Below, piece after piece: positions 9,342-17,828 of a DNA stretch of 64,000 nt. Source of the DNA: Acidobacteriota bacterium (GTDB lineage Bacteria > Acidobacteriota > Terriglobia > Bryobacterales > Bryobacteraceae); the NCBI GenBank assembly GCA_017307505.1, contig JAFKEE010000018.1:246737-310736 (forward strand), given 5' to 3'. Each line of letters starts with the position of its first letter. The stretch's first letter is position 1. The notes below the pieces were generated by a model that worked only from the letters and a program-made list of their open reading frames with translations, was not told the DNA's origin and made no database searches. Position numbers and translations under genes: made by a program.

Positions 9342-9456
9342 CCACCCGGCCGGCTCACCTGCGGCCGCATGCCCGAGCCGCTAAGATGCAATCTGGTGCT
9401 CCCGCTTGCCGACCCGCCGGATCCGCTGGTGAAAGCGATCCGCCGCTGATGCGGGC

Positions 9457-10377
9457 CTACAGAGCCAGGATCCCGGCGCGACGCCCGCCTTCGCCCCGGA
9501 TCTCTTTCGGTGTGACGCCGAACTCCTGCCGGAATCGCGCGGTGAAATGGCTGGGTGTTCTGAAGCCGGCGTCCAGCGCAATATCCAGCGCTGAGCGGCG
9601 CGTCCGCTGCAGCAGTTCACGGGCATGCGCCAGCCGCCGCGCCATCACGTAGCGAAACGGCGTCATACCGACCGTCGCCGCGAAAGCCCGGGCGAAGTGC
9701 GCCGGACTCAGGCCGGCCACCTGTGCGAGCACCGGCACATCCAATTCCTCCGCGAGACTGCTCTCCACGAAATCGCGCAACCTTCGGACGGTGTGATTCG
9801 CCAGTTGTTCCCGGCCGCGGCGGGTGGGCTCGCGTTTGCTTCCTCGACGTGTCAGGGCCGCGAGAATCTCGCGCAACGCCTGGTCCGCGAACAGATGCTG
9901 GCCCGGCGCGTCCTCCGACAGTTCCTGCCACAGTGTCAGGACCAGCTCAGCCAAGTGGGGATCGCGGAACGACTCCTCCTGCCGCACATGCACCCGACGG
10001 CCCGAATCCTCCGAGAACTCCTCCACAACGGATTTGGGGATCGCAACCGTGAGAACGTGCGCCGGCGCATCCGCCACAAACTCGCAGCAGGTATCCGCGG
10101 GCGCCAGTAGCAAGGAGCCCGGCGACACAGCCACCCACCGCGGCCGGCGATTGAACCCGACGCGCAGCAATGGCGCGGATCTCAGCAGGAGATGCAGCGC
10201 GTATTCCGGCACCGCCGGCTCCACCAGGGCTCCGGCTGGGGGAGAGACGTTGATGAGTTGGACCGGCCCCGCCTGGAAGACGCGGTCCTCCTGTGGCACA
10301 AGGGTTCGGTGCAGTTGCGGAACGGAGGAGAGAGGACCGTCCCGGTACCAGTCGTGATAGCTGCGGATCTGCGTCAT
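9457..10377 (-). CDS. AraC-family transcriptional regulator
   Basis: 306 residues from ATG 10377 (MTQIRSYHD). The N-terminal 170 residues form a cupin-like sensor (AraC_binding type), and the C-terminal 100 residues carry the double helix-turn-helix: LDVPVLAQVAGLSPAHFARA followed by RRSALDIALDAGFRTPSHFT and the conserved GVTPKEIR. AraC proteins of this type usually activate an adjacent gene upon ligand binding. The divergent hydrolase at 10500 is the natural candidate; the 122-bp gap between them is the expected control region, though no repeat stands out there. Confidence 0.93.
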   Translation of the reverse strand: MTQIRSYHDWYRDGPLSSVPQLHRTLVPQEDRVFQAGPVQLINVSPPAGALVEPAVPEYALHLLLRSAPLLRVGFNRRPRWVAVSPGSLLLAPADTCCEFVADAPAHVLTVAIPKSVVEEFSEDSGRRVHVRQEESFRDPHLAELVLTLWQELSEDAPGQHLFADQALREILAALTRRGSKREPTRRGREQLANHTVRRLRDFVESSLAEELDVPVLAQVAGLSPAHFARAFAATVGMTPFRYVMARRLAHARELLQRTRRSALDIALDAGFRTPSHFTARFRQEFGVTPKEIRGEGGRRAGILAL

Positions 10378-10499
10378 CGTGAGCAGTGCGCCGCACGGGA
10401 CTGACACGGCCGCCTTTGCCCAGAATAGCCCAGCTCAGGCGTTACCTCTGTCGCAGTTTTGCGACAGACGGGGCGCCAGTTCCGCCGTACCGTGGGTGC

Positions 10500-11474
10500 A
10501 TGACACGCAGGACATACTTACTGAAATCGGCCGTTGCGGCGGGTGTTCTGTCCGCCGCCCGGGCGCTGCCGTTCAACGAAGGGCCGGCCGCCCGGGCAAT
10601 GACGGCCGGCGAATTCCACGCCTCGCGCCAGTTCGTCGACGCACGCTTCGGCCGCATCGCTTATGTGGAACGGGGCAGCGGCCAGGCCGCCATCTTCCTT
10701 CACGGCCTGCCTCTCAATGGCTTCCAGTGGCGCGGGGCGCTCACTCGCCTCTCCTCCCACCGCCGCTGCATCGCCCCCGATTTCCTGGGGCTCGGCTATA
10801 CCGAGACACGGCCCGATCAGGACCTGGCGCCGGTTACGCAGGCCGCTATGATCGACGCGTTCCTGGAAGCGCTCTCGATCCCTGCCGCCGACGTGGTGGC
10901 GAACGATAGCGGCGGCGCCGTGGCGCAGTTGCTCACCGCCAGGTATCCGAAGCGGGTTCGAACTCTTCTGCTGACCAACTGCGACGTGAACACCAACAGT
11001 CCGCCGAAGGCCATGGCTCCGCACCTGGAGGCCGCGCGCAGGGGAGAGCTTGCACCTGCGCTCGCGCGTCAGGTTGCGGACAAGGCGGTGGCCCGGTCCG
11101 GCGAAGGACTGGGTGGGGTCTGCTACACGAATCCGGCCAATCTGACGGACGAGGCCATCGATACCTACCTGACGCCGCTGGTGAGTTCGGATGTGCGCCG
11201 CGCGCAGCTGCACGGCTACCTGCTGGCCTTCGAACCCAACCCACTGCCCGCCATCGAGCCGTTGTTGAGGAAGCGCCGTCTGCCGGTCCGCATGGTGTGG
11301 GGCACGGCCGATCAGTTCTTCGACGCGACGTGGGCGGACTGGTTGAATCGGACGTTCCCGCATTCGAGAGGGGTCCGGCGCGTGGAAGGCGCGAAGCTCT
11401 TCTTCCCCGAGGAGATGCCGGATCTGATCGCGGAAGAGGCGTTGAGGCTGTGGACGGGAGAGCGGTCGGTCTGA
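10500..11474 (+). CDS. Secreted alpha/beta-hydrolase, haloalkane-dehalogenase-like
   Basis: 324 residues from ATG 10500. TRRTYLLKSAVAAGVLSAA is a twin-arginine-type signal. The hydrolase fold shows the oxyanion motif FLHGLP (about 67-72), the nucleophile elbow VVANDSGGA (132-140) and the acid loop VWGTADQFF. In the elbow pattern small-x-nucleophile-x-small, the nucleophile position is D136, as in haloalkane dehalogenases and epoxide hydrolases, not serine. The strand where the catalytic histidine normally sits reads VEGAKLFFPEE, with no histidine. The reaction is therefore open; it may be a ligand-binding or altered enzyme. Divergent from the AraC regulator. Confidence 0.85.
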   Translation: MTRRTYLLKSAVAAGVLSAARALPFNEGPAARAMTAGEFHASRQFVDARFGRIAYVERGSGQAAIFLHGLPLNGFQWRGALTRLSSHRRCIAPDFLGLGYTETRPDQDLAPVTQAAMIDAFLEALSIPAADVVANDSGGAVAQLLTARYPKRVRTLLLTNCDVNTNSPPKAMAPHLEAARRGELAPALARQVADKAVARSGEGLGGVCYTNPANLTDEAIDTYLTPLVSSDVRRAQLHGYLLAFEPNPLPAIEPLLRKRRLPVRMVWGTADQFFDATWADWLNRTFPHSRGVRRVEGAKLFFPEEMPDLIAEEALRLWTGERSV

Positions 11475-11519
11475 CGAAGTGCATCTGCACATCGGCGCGG
11501 CGCGGAGCGTCAACCTGAT

Positions 11520-12548
11520 GTGCAGTTGTCGCGGGCCAAGTGGTCCAGAGTCCTCAGAGCCATTGGGATGCGGATAGCCTGCTACGGGTCCATTCTTGCC
11601 ATGGCTGCGTGGTGGATGTTCTGGCCCCCCGGCGGCGTCGCAGACCTTCGACTGGCCAGGGAGGCGAACCTCGATTCCCTGGCCCTCCGACTGCGCCGCG
11701 ATGTCGAGGTCCTGGCTGGCGAGATCGGGGAGCGCAATCTCTCCTTCAAGCCGCAGCAACTGGAGCAGGCTGCTGCGTTCGTCGAGACCTCCCTGAAGAG
11801 CGTGGGATACTCCACTGAATCCCAGCGATACAGAGTCGACACAGCGTATGCGCGGAACGTGGAAGCTGAGTTGGCGGGCTCTTTCCTGTCGCGCGAGGTT
11901 GTCGTCGTGGGCGCGCACTATGACAGTGTTGCGGACAGCCCTGGAGCCGATGACAACGCCAGCGGCGTGGCCGTCATGCTAGCGCTGGCTCGTGACTTCG
12001 CGTCCACGAAGCCGCGGCGCACAGTCCGGTTCGTCGGCTTCACGAATGAGGAGTCCCCCTACTTCTGGACTGATGACATGGGCAGCCTGGTCTATGCGAA
12101 GAGATGCAGGCAGCAGGGTGAAAACGTCGTGGCGATGCTCAGTCTCGAGTCGGCCGGTTTCTACTCGGACGCAGATGCGAGCCAGCGCTATCCCGCTGGT
12201 CTGGGGCTGCTCTACCCTTCGAAGGGCGATTTTCTGGCCTTTGTTGGCAACCTGAAATCCCGACCGCTGCTCCATACCGTGATGCGTGAGTTTCGGGGCG
12301 CGGTTGGTTTACCCGCGATTGGGGCATCTCTGCCAAATGCTGTGCCGGGAGCAGGCTGGTCCGATCACTGGTCGTTCTGGCAGCAGGGCTTTCCCGCGAT
12401 TCAGGTGACGGACACGGCCCCGTACCGCAATCCTTACTACCACACACCGATGGACACGCCGGACCGACTCGACTACGCCCGTCTCGCACGCCTGACTCAC
12501 GGTTTGCAGGCAGCTCTGCATTCACTTGCGAACCCGCGTGATTATTGA
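11520..12548 (+). CDS. M28-family zinc aminopeptidase
   Basis: 342 residues from GTG 11520, with ATG 11568 (MRIACYGSILAMAAW) as an alternative start. One N-terminal hydrophobic segment suggests membrane anchoring or export. The M28 domain begins near residue 60 and shows the di-zinc ligands: VGAHYDSV (His), PGADDNASG (bridging Asp), FTNEESP (catalytic Glu), a second Glu in SLESAG, and YYHTPMDTPD (His). Members release N-terminal amino acids from peptides in the periplasm or outside the cell. It follows the hydrolase gene by 45 bp on the same strand, so it may be cotranscribed. A strong hairpin follows. Confidence 0.92.
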   Translation: MQLSRAKWSRVLRAIGMRIACYGSILAMAAWWMFWPPGGVADLRLAREANLDSLALRLRRDVEVLAGEIGERNLSFKPQQLEQAAAFVETSLKSVGYSTESQRYRVDTAYARNVEAELAGSFLSREVVVVGAHYDSVADSPGADDNASGVAVMLALARDFASTKPRRTVRFVGFTNEESPYFWTDDMGSLVYAKRCRQQGENVVAMLSLESAGFYSDADASQRYPAGLGLLYPSKGDFLAFVGNLKSRPLLHTVMREFRGAVGLPAIGASLPNAVPGAGWSDHWSFWQQGFPAIQVTDTAPYRNPYYHTPMDTPDRLDYARLARLTHGLQAALHSLANPRDY

Positions 12549-12602
12549 GGAGGAAAGGAGAGGGATTGGGGGCGGGAAATTCGGCGGGATCCGAGACCGT
12601 CG

Positions 12603-12636
12603 CCTCCGCGCCCGAATCCACTTCCGGGCGCGGAGG
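12603..12636. terminator. Hairpin between convergent M28 and DUF6807 genes
   Basis: CCTCCGCGCCCG (12603-12614) pairs perfectly with CGGGCGCGGAGG (12625-12636) around a 10-nt loop. It lies in the 99-bp gap between two convergent genes. The T-rich tail is weak (ATTTCC on the plus strand), so it could act as a terminator or an mRNA-end stabiliser. Confidence 0.6.
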
Positions 12637-12647
12637 ATTTCCGGTGG

Positions 12648-13598
12648 TTACTTGGTTGCTTCGTACTTCGTATAAAGCTCAGGAAGCTTTGCGGCGGCCG
12701 CATCACCCGGGTGGATCACCACACGGTAGCGGAAGCGCAGCGAGTCCTTCGGCATCAGCGTCATGCTGCCGCTCTTCGTCTTGTCGCCCGTGAACACGGC
12801 CAGCCCGAAGGGATTGGCCGCGAACAGCCCGTAGCCGCGCACATGCCAGCGCACCGGATGACGCGGGTTTCCCGGATGATCGAAGATCGCGATGCCCAGT
12901 TTCTCGCCGTTGACATCGCCCGAGTAGTCCACCCAGTTGGAGGGCTTGCCCCACACGGCCTTTTCCGTCTCCAGCCCTTCGGCGTTCACGATCTTGCCGC
13001 TGTGCTTCTGCTCCTGCAGGTCCGGACGGATGCGCAGGCCAAAGACACCGTCCTTTTCGTCATGGAACGTACTGGGCGCCACAGCGGTGAGAGTGATGTC
13101 GAAGTCCACCATCCGCAGGTCGCCTTCCTTGCGGAACGTCATTAAACGGGACTCCGTCAGGAGAATGGAGCCGGACAGGTCCATCCATTCGAACGTTGCC
13201 TGAATGGAGCCCTGGTCCTTGCCGCTCTTCACCGCACCCAGTTTCTTCAGGGCGATACGGCCGCGGTTCTTTGTTGTGTACGACGCTTCGTTGTTCCAGA
13301 AGTCGAGCTCGTTCACTTTCGCGTGTGCGAACCAGAGGCCGCGCTGGTGCTTGTGGTCAGTGGGTTCGCCCGCCACTTCGGCCATCGGCCACATGCGCGT
13401 CACATACGTGCCGGAGGCGGCGCGCAACGGGTGCAGGTAAGGCTTGGTCACCTCGGCGCCGGCGACGAAGAAATCAGTGAATGGTTTGCCGTCAATTTCG
13501 ACGCTGACCTTCTCGGGGCCGGAGGTGATCTTCACCTGGGCGGTCATCACAGGCAGAAGGGCGAGTATCGGGAGCAGGAATCGAAGTACTGGCTTCAT
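12648..13598 (-). CDS. DUF6807 (PmoA-like) secreted protein
   Basis: 316 residues from ATG 13598, giving the signal MKPVLRFLLPILALLPVMTA. The mature protein matches the family described as 'methane oxygenase PmoA-like' or DUF6807, common in Acidobacteria and Planctomycetes: FFVAGAEVTKPYLHPLRAAS, PTDHKHQRGLWFAH and HPGNPRHPVRWHVRGYGLF are typical. Despite the name there is no sign of a methane monooxygenase; the fold is beta-rich and the proteins usually occur with carbohydrate-utilisation genes. The next genes upstream on the same strand are a dehydrogenase and a ThuA protein. Confidence 0.8.
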   Translation of the reverse strand: MKPVLRFLLPILALLPVMTAQVKITSGPEKVSVEIDGKPFTDFFVAGAEVTKPYLHPLRAASGTYVTRMWPMAEVAGEPTDHKHQRGLWFAHAKVNELDFWNNEASYTTKNRGRIALKKLGAVKSGKDQGSIQATFEWMDLSGSILLTESRLMTFRKEGDLRMVDFDITLTAVAPSTFHDEKDGVFGLRIRPDLQEQKHSGKIVNAEGLETEKAVWGKPSNWVDYSGDVNGEKLGIAIFDHPGNPRHPVRWHVRGYGLFAANPFGLAVFTGDKTKSGSMTLMPKDSLRFRYRVVIHPGDAAAAKLPELYTKYEATK

Positions 13599-13664
13599 AA
13601 GCCCTTCGATTCTATCGCGACACGCCGCCACTGGCATTTCAGAAAGAGTTCGGGGGACAGGCCC

Positions 13665-14657
13665 CTACCAGAGCGGAACCGCTTCCTTGTGCTCTTCTTT
13701 GGCACGCACCGGGCTGGCGCTGGCTACGACGCCGCGCCGCAGGCAGTCGATGAGAAACCGGTCACGCCGCGCTTTGACTTCACTCGCCAGGCCCGCCGGC
13801 CACTCATGGAAGCCGCGCCCCGACATCGCCCCCGTCTCGCCTGCCGCGATCTTGCGGTCGAACAACGCCGGAGCCTTCGGATCGTTATTGAGGTCCGCCG
13901 CAACATAGCCGCAGATTTGCCGGCCCAATTCCAGGCCCACCAGATCCTGATGCTCCAGCACGCCGTAGACGGGCAGCCGCAGTCCGAAGCCCAGCTTCGC
14001 CGCGACATCCACGTCCCGCGCGTCGGCAATGCCTTCCTGCACGATGTTCACTGCTTCCCGTACCAGTGCCATTTGCATGCGGTTCCCGAGTTGGCCCGGC
14101 CGGTCCTTCTTTACGACCACGGGCACCTTGCCGCAGTGGGCCAGCAGCGCCCGGACGGTCTCCACTACGCCGTCGGAGCTCTTGTCGCCGCGCACCACCT
14201 CCACCAAGGGCATCAGATGCGGCGGATTCCAGAAATGCGTGGTCACCACGCGTTCCGGATGCTGGCAGCGCGACGCGATGGCCGTGATGCTGAGCCCGGA
14301 TGTGTTCGAAGTCAGAATCGTATCCGGCCTCGTCAATCCATCCAGCTTTGCGAACAGTTCCTGCTTGAACTCCATGTTCTCGGGAGCCGACTCGATCACC
14401 AGATCGGCCTCGGCGGCAGCCGATTCCAGGCTGCTGGTCGCCTGCAGCAGCATCCGCGCTCTTGTTACATCCGTGGCGTGAATCAGTTGATGTTCCGCCA
14501 GCTGGGACAATTGTCTCCAGGCCTGGTCGAGGCCCTTCTGGGCGCCCGCCTCAGTCCGGCTCGCAATGGTCGACGCCACGCCCCCCAGCGCCAGCGTCGC
14601 CGCAATCCCCGGTCCCATCATCCCGGTCCCGATAACGACCGCTTTCTCAATCTTCAT
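13665..14657 (-). CDS. 3-hydroxyacyl-CoA dehydrogenase family protein
   Basis: 330 residues. The Rossmann motif AVVIGTGMMGPGIAATLAL is at residues 6-24. Active-site landmarks of L-3-hydroxyacyl-CoA dehydrogenases are present: ESAPENMEFK, LTSNTSGLSI, and THFWNPPHLMPLVEVV with the catalytic His. The C-terminal dimerisation domain includes GQLGNRMQMALVREA and ends near GRGFHEW. The single-domain form also includes L-gulonate 3-dehydrogenase and carnitine dehydrogenase, so the substrate is uncertain. The start codon follows the ThuA stop by two bases and its Shine-Dalgarno (GGAG) lies in the ThuA 3' end, so the two are probably cotranscribed. Confidence 0.9.
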   Translation of the reverse strand: MKIEKAVVIGTGMMGPGIAATLALGGVASTIASRTEAGAQKGLDQAWRQLSQLAEHQLIHATDVTRARMLLQATSSLESAAAEADLVIESAPENMEFKQELFAKLDGLTRPDTILTSNTSGLSITAIASRCQHPERVVTTHFWNPPHLMPLVEVVRGDKSSDGVVETVRALLAHCGKVPVVVKKDRPGQLGNRMQMALVREAVNIVQEGIADARDVDVAAKLGFGLRLPVYGVLEHQDLVGLELGRQICGYVAADLNNDPKAPALFDRKIAAGETGAMSGRGFHEWPAGLASEVKARRDRFLIDCLRRGVVASASPVRAKEEHKEAVPLW

Positions 14658-14659
14658 TT

Positions 14660-15649
14660 CTACTCCAGGTCCGACGGCTTTTTGCCCTTCACGAAACCAC
14701 CGAACTTGAACGGGGAAGGCCGGTAGTCTCCAACCAGATCAACATTGCTCTTAGCGGGGAGCTTTTTCTCCAGGCCCAGGGCCCAGTAACAGCCATTCAC
14801 GACAAGGCGCCGCAGCGCCTCGTTTTGCAAATCATTGGCAGCGCCCATTGTAGTTGTAAAAACCCTGCCGCGCTTGCCACTTTCCGAAAGGTAGGATTTC
14901 GTCCATGCCACCGGCATCATCGGATCGTTCTTCGGTCCCGGCAGCGCCGGATCGTCCGGCTTCATGCCGGTCAAAACCTGACCGAATACCAGCGGCACGC
15001 TGTCGCCAAACAGGGGCTGCTTTGTCGTGTACACATCGCTGGGCGCCCAGATTTCTCCGCTGCGAATGCCGCGGAGAATAGGATGCCGCTCTTGACCTGG
15101 AGCGAAAATCCCGCGTGTACTCTCGATCGCATGCCTGCCGTGGTGATTGATCCACGTTTCTCCCAGAATCTGCCGGCCGAAGCCGCCATCCCATTCCTTG
15201 CTGTTATAACTGTAACGCTTATACGTCGCACTCGTCTTGAGCAGAAAGGCGTGGGTGGCTGTCCGGAGTCCGACAATCGGCCGGCCCGAGTTCACATAAT
15301 CCACCACGTGCTTCATCTGATCGTCGGGCAGATCGCGAAAGCGCGTGAACAGAATCATCAGGTCGGCTTTGTCCAGAGCCTCGAGTCCGGGGATGTTGTC
15401 GTTCTGATCCGGGTTGATCGTGCCGTCCTTGCGGTCGATGGCGAACAGCACTGTGCAGTGGAAGCCGTGCCGGGTCGAGAGGATCTTTGCCAACTGCGGC
15501 AGTGCCTCTTCGGAACGGTACTCCTCGTCCCCGCCGACCAGGACGATATGCTTGCCTTTGCCGGGGCCCTTGCCGCCCGGGTAGTCCAACCATTGGCCGC
15601 CAAATAGGGTGGCGGCGAGTAGTGAAGTGAGCAGGATGAGGCGATTCAT
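14660..15649 (-). CDS. Secreted ThuA-domain protein
   Basis: 329 residues from ATG 15649; MNRLILLTSLLAATLFGGQW is a signal peptide. The ThuA domain, a class I glutamine-amidotransferase-like fold, fills the rest: HIVLVGGDEEYRSEEALPQL, LMILFTRFRDLPDDQMKHV, GRPIVGLRTATHAF and GKRGRVFTTTMGAAND. The family is named after trehalose utilisation in rhizobia, but most members work on unknown sugars or glycosides. A cysteine nucleophile of true amidotransferases is not present. A terminator lies upstream, so this gene has its own promoter and likely heads the unit with the dehydrogenase. Confidence 0.88.
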   Translation of the reverse strand: MNRLILLTSLLAATLFGGQWLDYPGGKGPGKGKHIVLVGGDEEYRSEEALPQLAKILSTRHGFHCTVLFAIDRKDGTINPDQNDNIPGLEALDKADLMILFTRFRDLPDDQMKHVVDYVNSGRPIVGLRTATHAFLLKTSATYKRYSYNSKEWDGGFGRQILGETWINHHGRHAIESTRGIFAPGQERHPILRGIRSGEIWAPSDVYTTKQPLFGDSVPLVFGQVLTGMKPDDPALPGPKNDPMMPVAWTKSYLSESGKRGRVFTTTMGAANDLQNEALRRLVVNGCYWALGLEKKLPAKSNVDLVGDYRPSPFKFGGFVKGKKPSDLE

Positions 15650-15673
15650 GCCGGTAACCTGCATAACACAAAT

Positions 15674-15703
15674 GGCAGGTCTCCGGGGGTACGGAGACCT
15701 GCC
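15674..15703 (-). terminator. Terminator of the tonB gene
   Basis: On the minus strand GGCAGGTCTCCG pairs perfectly with CGGAGACCTGCC around the 6-nt loop TACCCC, followed by ATTTGTG. It lies 72 bp after the tonB stop and before thuA, on the same strand. Confidence 0.72.
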
Positions 15704-15775
15704 GTAAGAGGCGGAGCCGCAGGGGGAGGCTCGCCCTCGACCGAGAATCGGGTCAAAACCCGGCAAGGAGGATCG

Positions 15776-16537
15776 TCAATTGTTGAGGATGAATTTCACT
15801 TCGATGGGTGCCACGACTTCCACCGGTTCGCCGTTCAGAAGAGTAGGCCGGTAGCGCCACTGCCTGACCGCTTCCGTCGCGGCCTGGATAAACAATGGAT
15901 GGCCCGAGACCAGTTGCAGCTGTTGGATGGTGCCATCCCTGGCGATGATGGCGGTGAAGGTTACGACGCCCTGTAGCCTTGCTTGCAATGCGAGCTTTGG
16001 GTAGACAGGGAGCGTGCGGGAGATAATCTTTGCCTCCAGCACATTGCCGCCGAGACGCGTGCGCTCAATCGACTTCTGCTGCTGCACAACCGGCTTAGCC
16101 GCCGGAGGAGGGTCGGCCGGCTTGGGCGGAGTATTTGCCAGTTGGTTGATGAGTGAGTTGCTGACGGAGTTGGGAACTCCGCTCTCTATGCTTCCAACGA
16201 CGCCCGGGCCCTGATCCGAAGTGTGGGGATCTTCAATCAATTCCACCTTGTCCGGGATGCGCGTGTACGCAATCAGTGATCCCTCGCGCAACATCCTGGA
16301 AGGAGCCTTGCGAGCCGTGGTCGGCTGCATCGGTTGCACCGGCGGCGTTGGTGCCGGCGGCAGCGGCGGAGTGGCCAGATACGTGCTCAGTATCCCATTG
16401 CGTGGCAGCATTTCCGGGTTCATCAGCGGGACAATCACACCCGCGCTGATCAGAGTGACTTGCAGGCATGAGGAGACCACAACAGGCCATCCCCGATTCG
16501 TTTTGACGGTTCCCTCGACGAAGCTTTGCTCGAACAT
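15776..16537 (-). CDS. tonB: TonB-family energy transducer
   Basis: 253 residues from ATG 16537, preceded by GAAAGG. One transmembrane segment (SSCLQVTLISAGVIVPLM, about 22-39) is followed by a proline-rich periplasmic spacer (PPLPPAPTPPVQPMQP, then PPKPADPPPAAKP) and a C-terminal TonB domain: RTLPVYPKLALQARLQGVVT, and EAVRQWRYRPTLLNGEPVEV near the end. TonB links the inner-membrane proton-motive force to outer-membrane receptors, of which four occur in this window. No exbB or exbD lies beside it, so it must borrow a motor encoded elsewhere. Divergent from the phosphatidyltransferase gene. Confidence 0.9.
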   Translation of the reverse strand: MFEQSFVEGTVKTNRGWPVVVSSCLQVTLISAGVIVPLMNPEMLPRNGILSTYLATPPLPPAPTPPVQPMQPTTARKAPSRMLREGSLIAYTRIPDKVELIEDPHTSDQGPGVVGSIESGVPNSVSNSLINQLANTPPKPADPPPAAKPVVQQQKSIERTRLGGNVLEAKIISRTLPVYPKLALQARLQGVVTFTAIIARDGTIQQLQLVSGHPLFIQAATEAVRQWRYRPTLLNGEPVEVVAPIEVKFILNN

Positions 16538-16663
16538 ATACGTGCCTTTCTTTTCTCGTTCGTCGCCGGCGCCTGCGATTCCGATCTTCTGCACCATTGG
16601 ACAACAGCACCCGTTCTTTGTTCCCGAATTCGTTCCGCATAAATGCAAAGGAGCGCACACAAA

Positions 16664-17365
16664 ATGACAATTTCCAGCGTGACACCAGATACCCAAAAAG
16701 AGTTCCAGCCCGCCGCCCGGCAACAGACCAGCCTCCTGTCGTCCCTCGAAAAACGCGCGCTCATTCACCTTGCCGGGCATCTTCCACGAGCCGTCAATTC
16801 CGACCACCTCACAGCCCTCGGCTTCTTGGCCATGGTGGCCGCCGGAGCCTGTTATTACTGGGCTGCCAGTAATCCGGGGGCCGGCTTGGCCGCGGTTACC
16901 CTCTGCCTCGCCCTGAACTGGTTTGGAGACAGCCTGGACGGCACGCTCGCCCGGGTCCGCAACCAGCAGCGGCCCCGCTACGGCTTCTACCTCGATCACA
17001 TCCTTGACTCGGCCGGATCCATCTTCCTGTTTGGCGGACTCGCTATTTCCGGATATATGAGTCCTGGAATTGCCGCTGCATTATTAGTGGCTTATCTTCT
17101 CCTGAGCATTGAGGTTTTTCTTGCCACTTATACTGTCGGAAAGTTTCAGATCAGCTTCGGCGCCTTCAGTCCCACCGAACTCCGCCTCCTGCTGGCCATC
17201 GGCAATGTTGTGCTGCTGTGGAAGCCGGTAGTCGTGATCTTCGGCCGGCAGTTCCTGCTCTTCGACGTTGGTGGCGCCTGCGGCATCGCAGGTATGCTGG
17301 TGATCGTGGTTCACTCCATCGCGAAGCACACGGCCCAGCTCTACCGGGAGGAGACAACCTGGTGA
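16664..17365 (+). CDS. CDP-alcohol phosphatidyltransferase family membrane protein
   Basis: 233 residues. ATG 16664 is preferred because AAAGGAG lies ten bases before it; the earlier ATG at 16643 would overlap that site. The CDP-alcohol phosphotransferase motif DSLDGTLAR, then G-x3-D-x3-D (GFYLDHILD), is complete at residues 93-119. About six transmembrane segments follow the usual layout. These enzymes transfer a phosphatidyl or phospho-alcohol group from CDP-alcohols in phospholipid or related synthesis; the acceptor cannot be told. The stop overlaps the GtrA gene start by four bases, so they are translationally coupled. Confidence 0.9.
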   Translation: MTISSVTPDTQKEFQPAARQQTSLLSSLEKRALIHLAGHLPRAVNSDHLTALGFLAMVAAGACYYWAASNPGAGLAAVTLCLALNWFGDSLDGTLARVRNQQRPRYGFYLDHILDSAGSIFLFGGLAISGYMSPGIAAALLVAYLLLSIEVFLATYTVGKFQISFGAFSPTELRLLLAIGNVVLLWKPVVVIFGRQFLLFDVGGACGIAGMLVIVVHSIAKHTAQLYREETTW

Positions 17366-17763
17366 GCATCGGAGTCCGCTGGCTGAAGTTCAACGCCGTA
17401 GGCGTGCTGGGCATCGGCGTCCAACTCGCGGCGCTGCAGCTATTTGCCGGACTGCTTCACTGGCACTACCTCGTCGCGACGGCCGCCGCGGTTGAGACCG
17501 CCGTGCTTCACAACTTCTTCTGGCATGTCGTCTGGACCTGGCGGGGCCAACCGCAGCCCGTCGCCAGCCGCCTGCTGCGTTTCCACCTCGGCAATGGACT
17601 CGTCTCGTTGGCCGCAAACGTTGGGCTGATGCGCCTGTTCGCAGGCGTCCTGCGCATGCCCCTCCTTCCGGCCAACATCATCTGCATCGGCCTGGCCGCC
17701 CTTGCCAACTTCGCCGTCAGCGAATGGTGGGTCTTTGCTCCTCGCCGCGGCAGCGCAGGCTGA
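17362..17763 (+). CDS. GtrA-family membrane protein
   Basis: 133 residues from GTG 17362, overlapping the previous stop in a GTGA junction; GGGAGGAG lies upstream. Four transmembrane segments match GtrA: VRWLKFNAVGVLGIGVQLAA, LVATAAAVETAVLHNFFWHV, LLRFHLGNGLVSLAANVGLM and IICIGLAALANFAVSEWWVF. The motifs FLWHxxWTW and NFxxSExWVF are family hallmarks. GtrA proteins are thought to flip polyprenyl-linked sugars across the inner membrane or to assist such steps. Coupling with a phosphatidyltransferase suggests a shared role in a lipid or envelope glycoconjugate. Confidence 0.9.
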   Translation: MSIGVRWLKFNAVGVLGIGVQLAALQLFAGLLHWHYLVATAAAVETAVLHNFFWHVVWTWRGQPQPVASRLLRFHLGNGLVSLAANVGLMRLFAGVLRMPLLPANIICIGLAALANFAVSEWWVFAPRRGSAG

Positions 17764-17828
17764 CAGTACTGTCGCCTCTGCCTGACAATCGCGGCTCCTC
17801 CCTGTTCGGGTACCCTGGATCTGAGCCC

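Noticed and set aside
10518-11918. 466-codon minus-strand frame over the hydrolase and M28 genes
   Set aside because: Antisense to two genes with intact catalytic motifs; Arg/Gln/His-rich translation typical of shadows.
12648-13598. Methane monooxygenase subunit, suggested by the PmoA-like family name
   Set aside because: The protein is a soluble exported beta-rich protein, with no membrane helices or pmo neighbours.
13323-14726. 467-codon plus-strand frame across DUF6807 and dehydrogenase genes
   Set aside because: It spans two real genes and their gap on the other strand and shows no domain; a shadow of codon bias.
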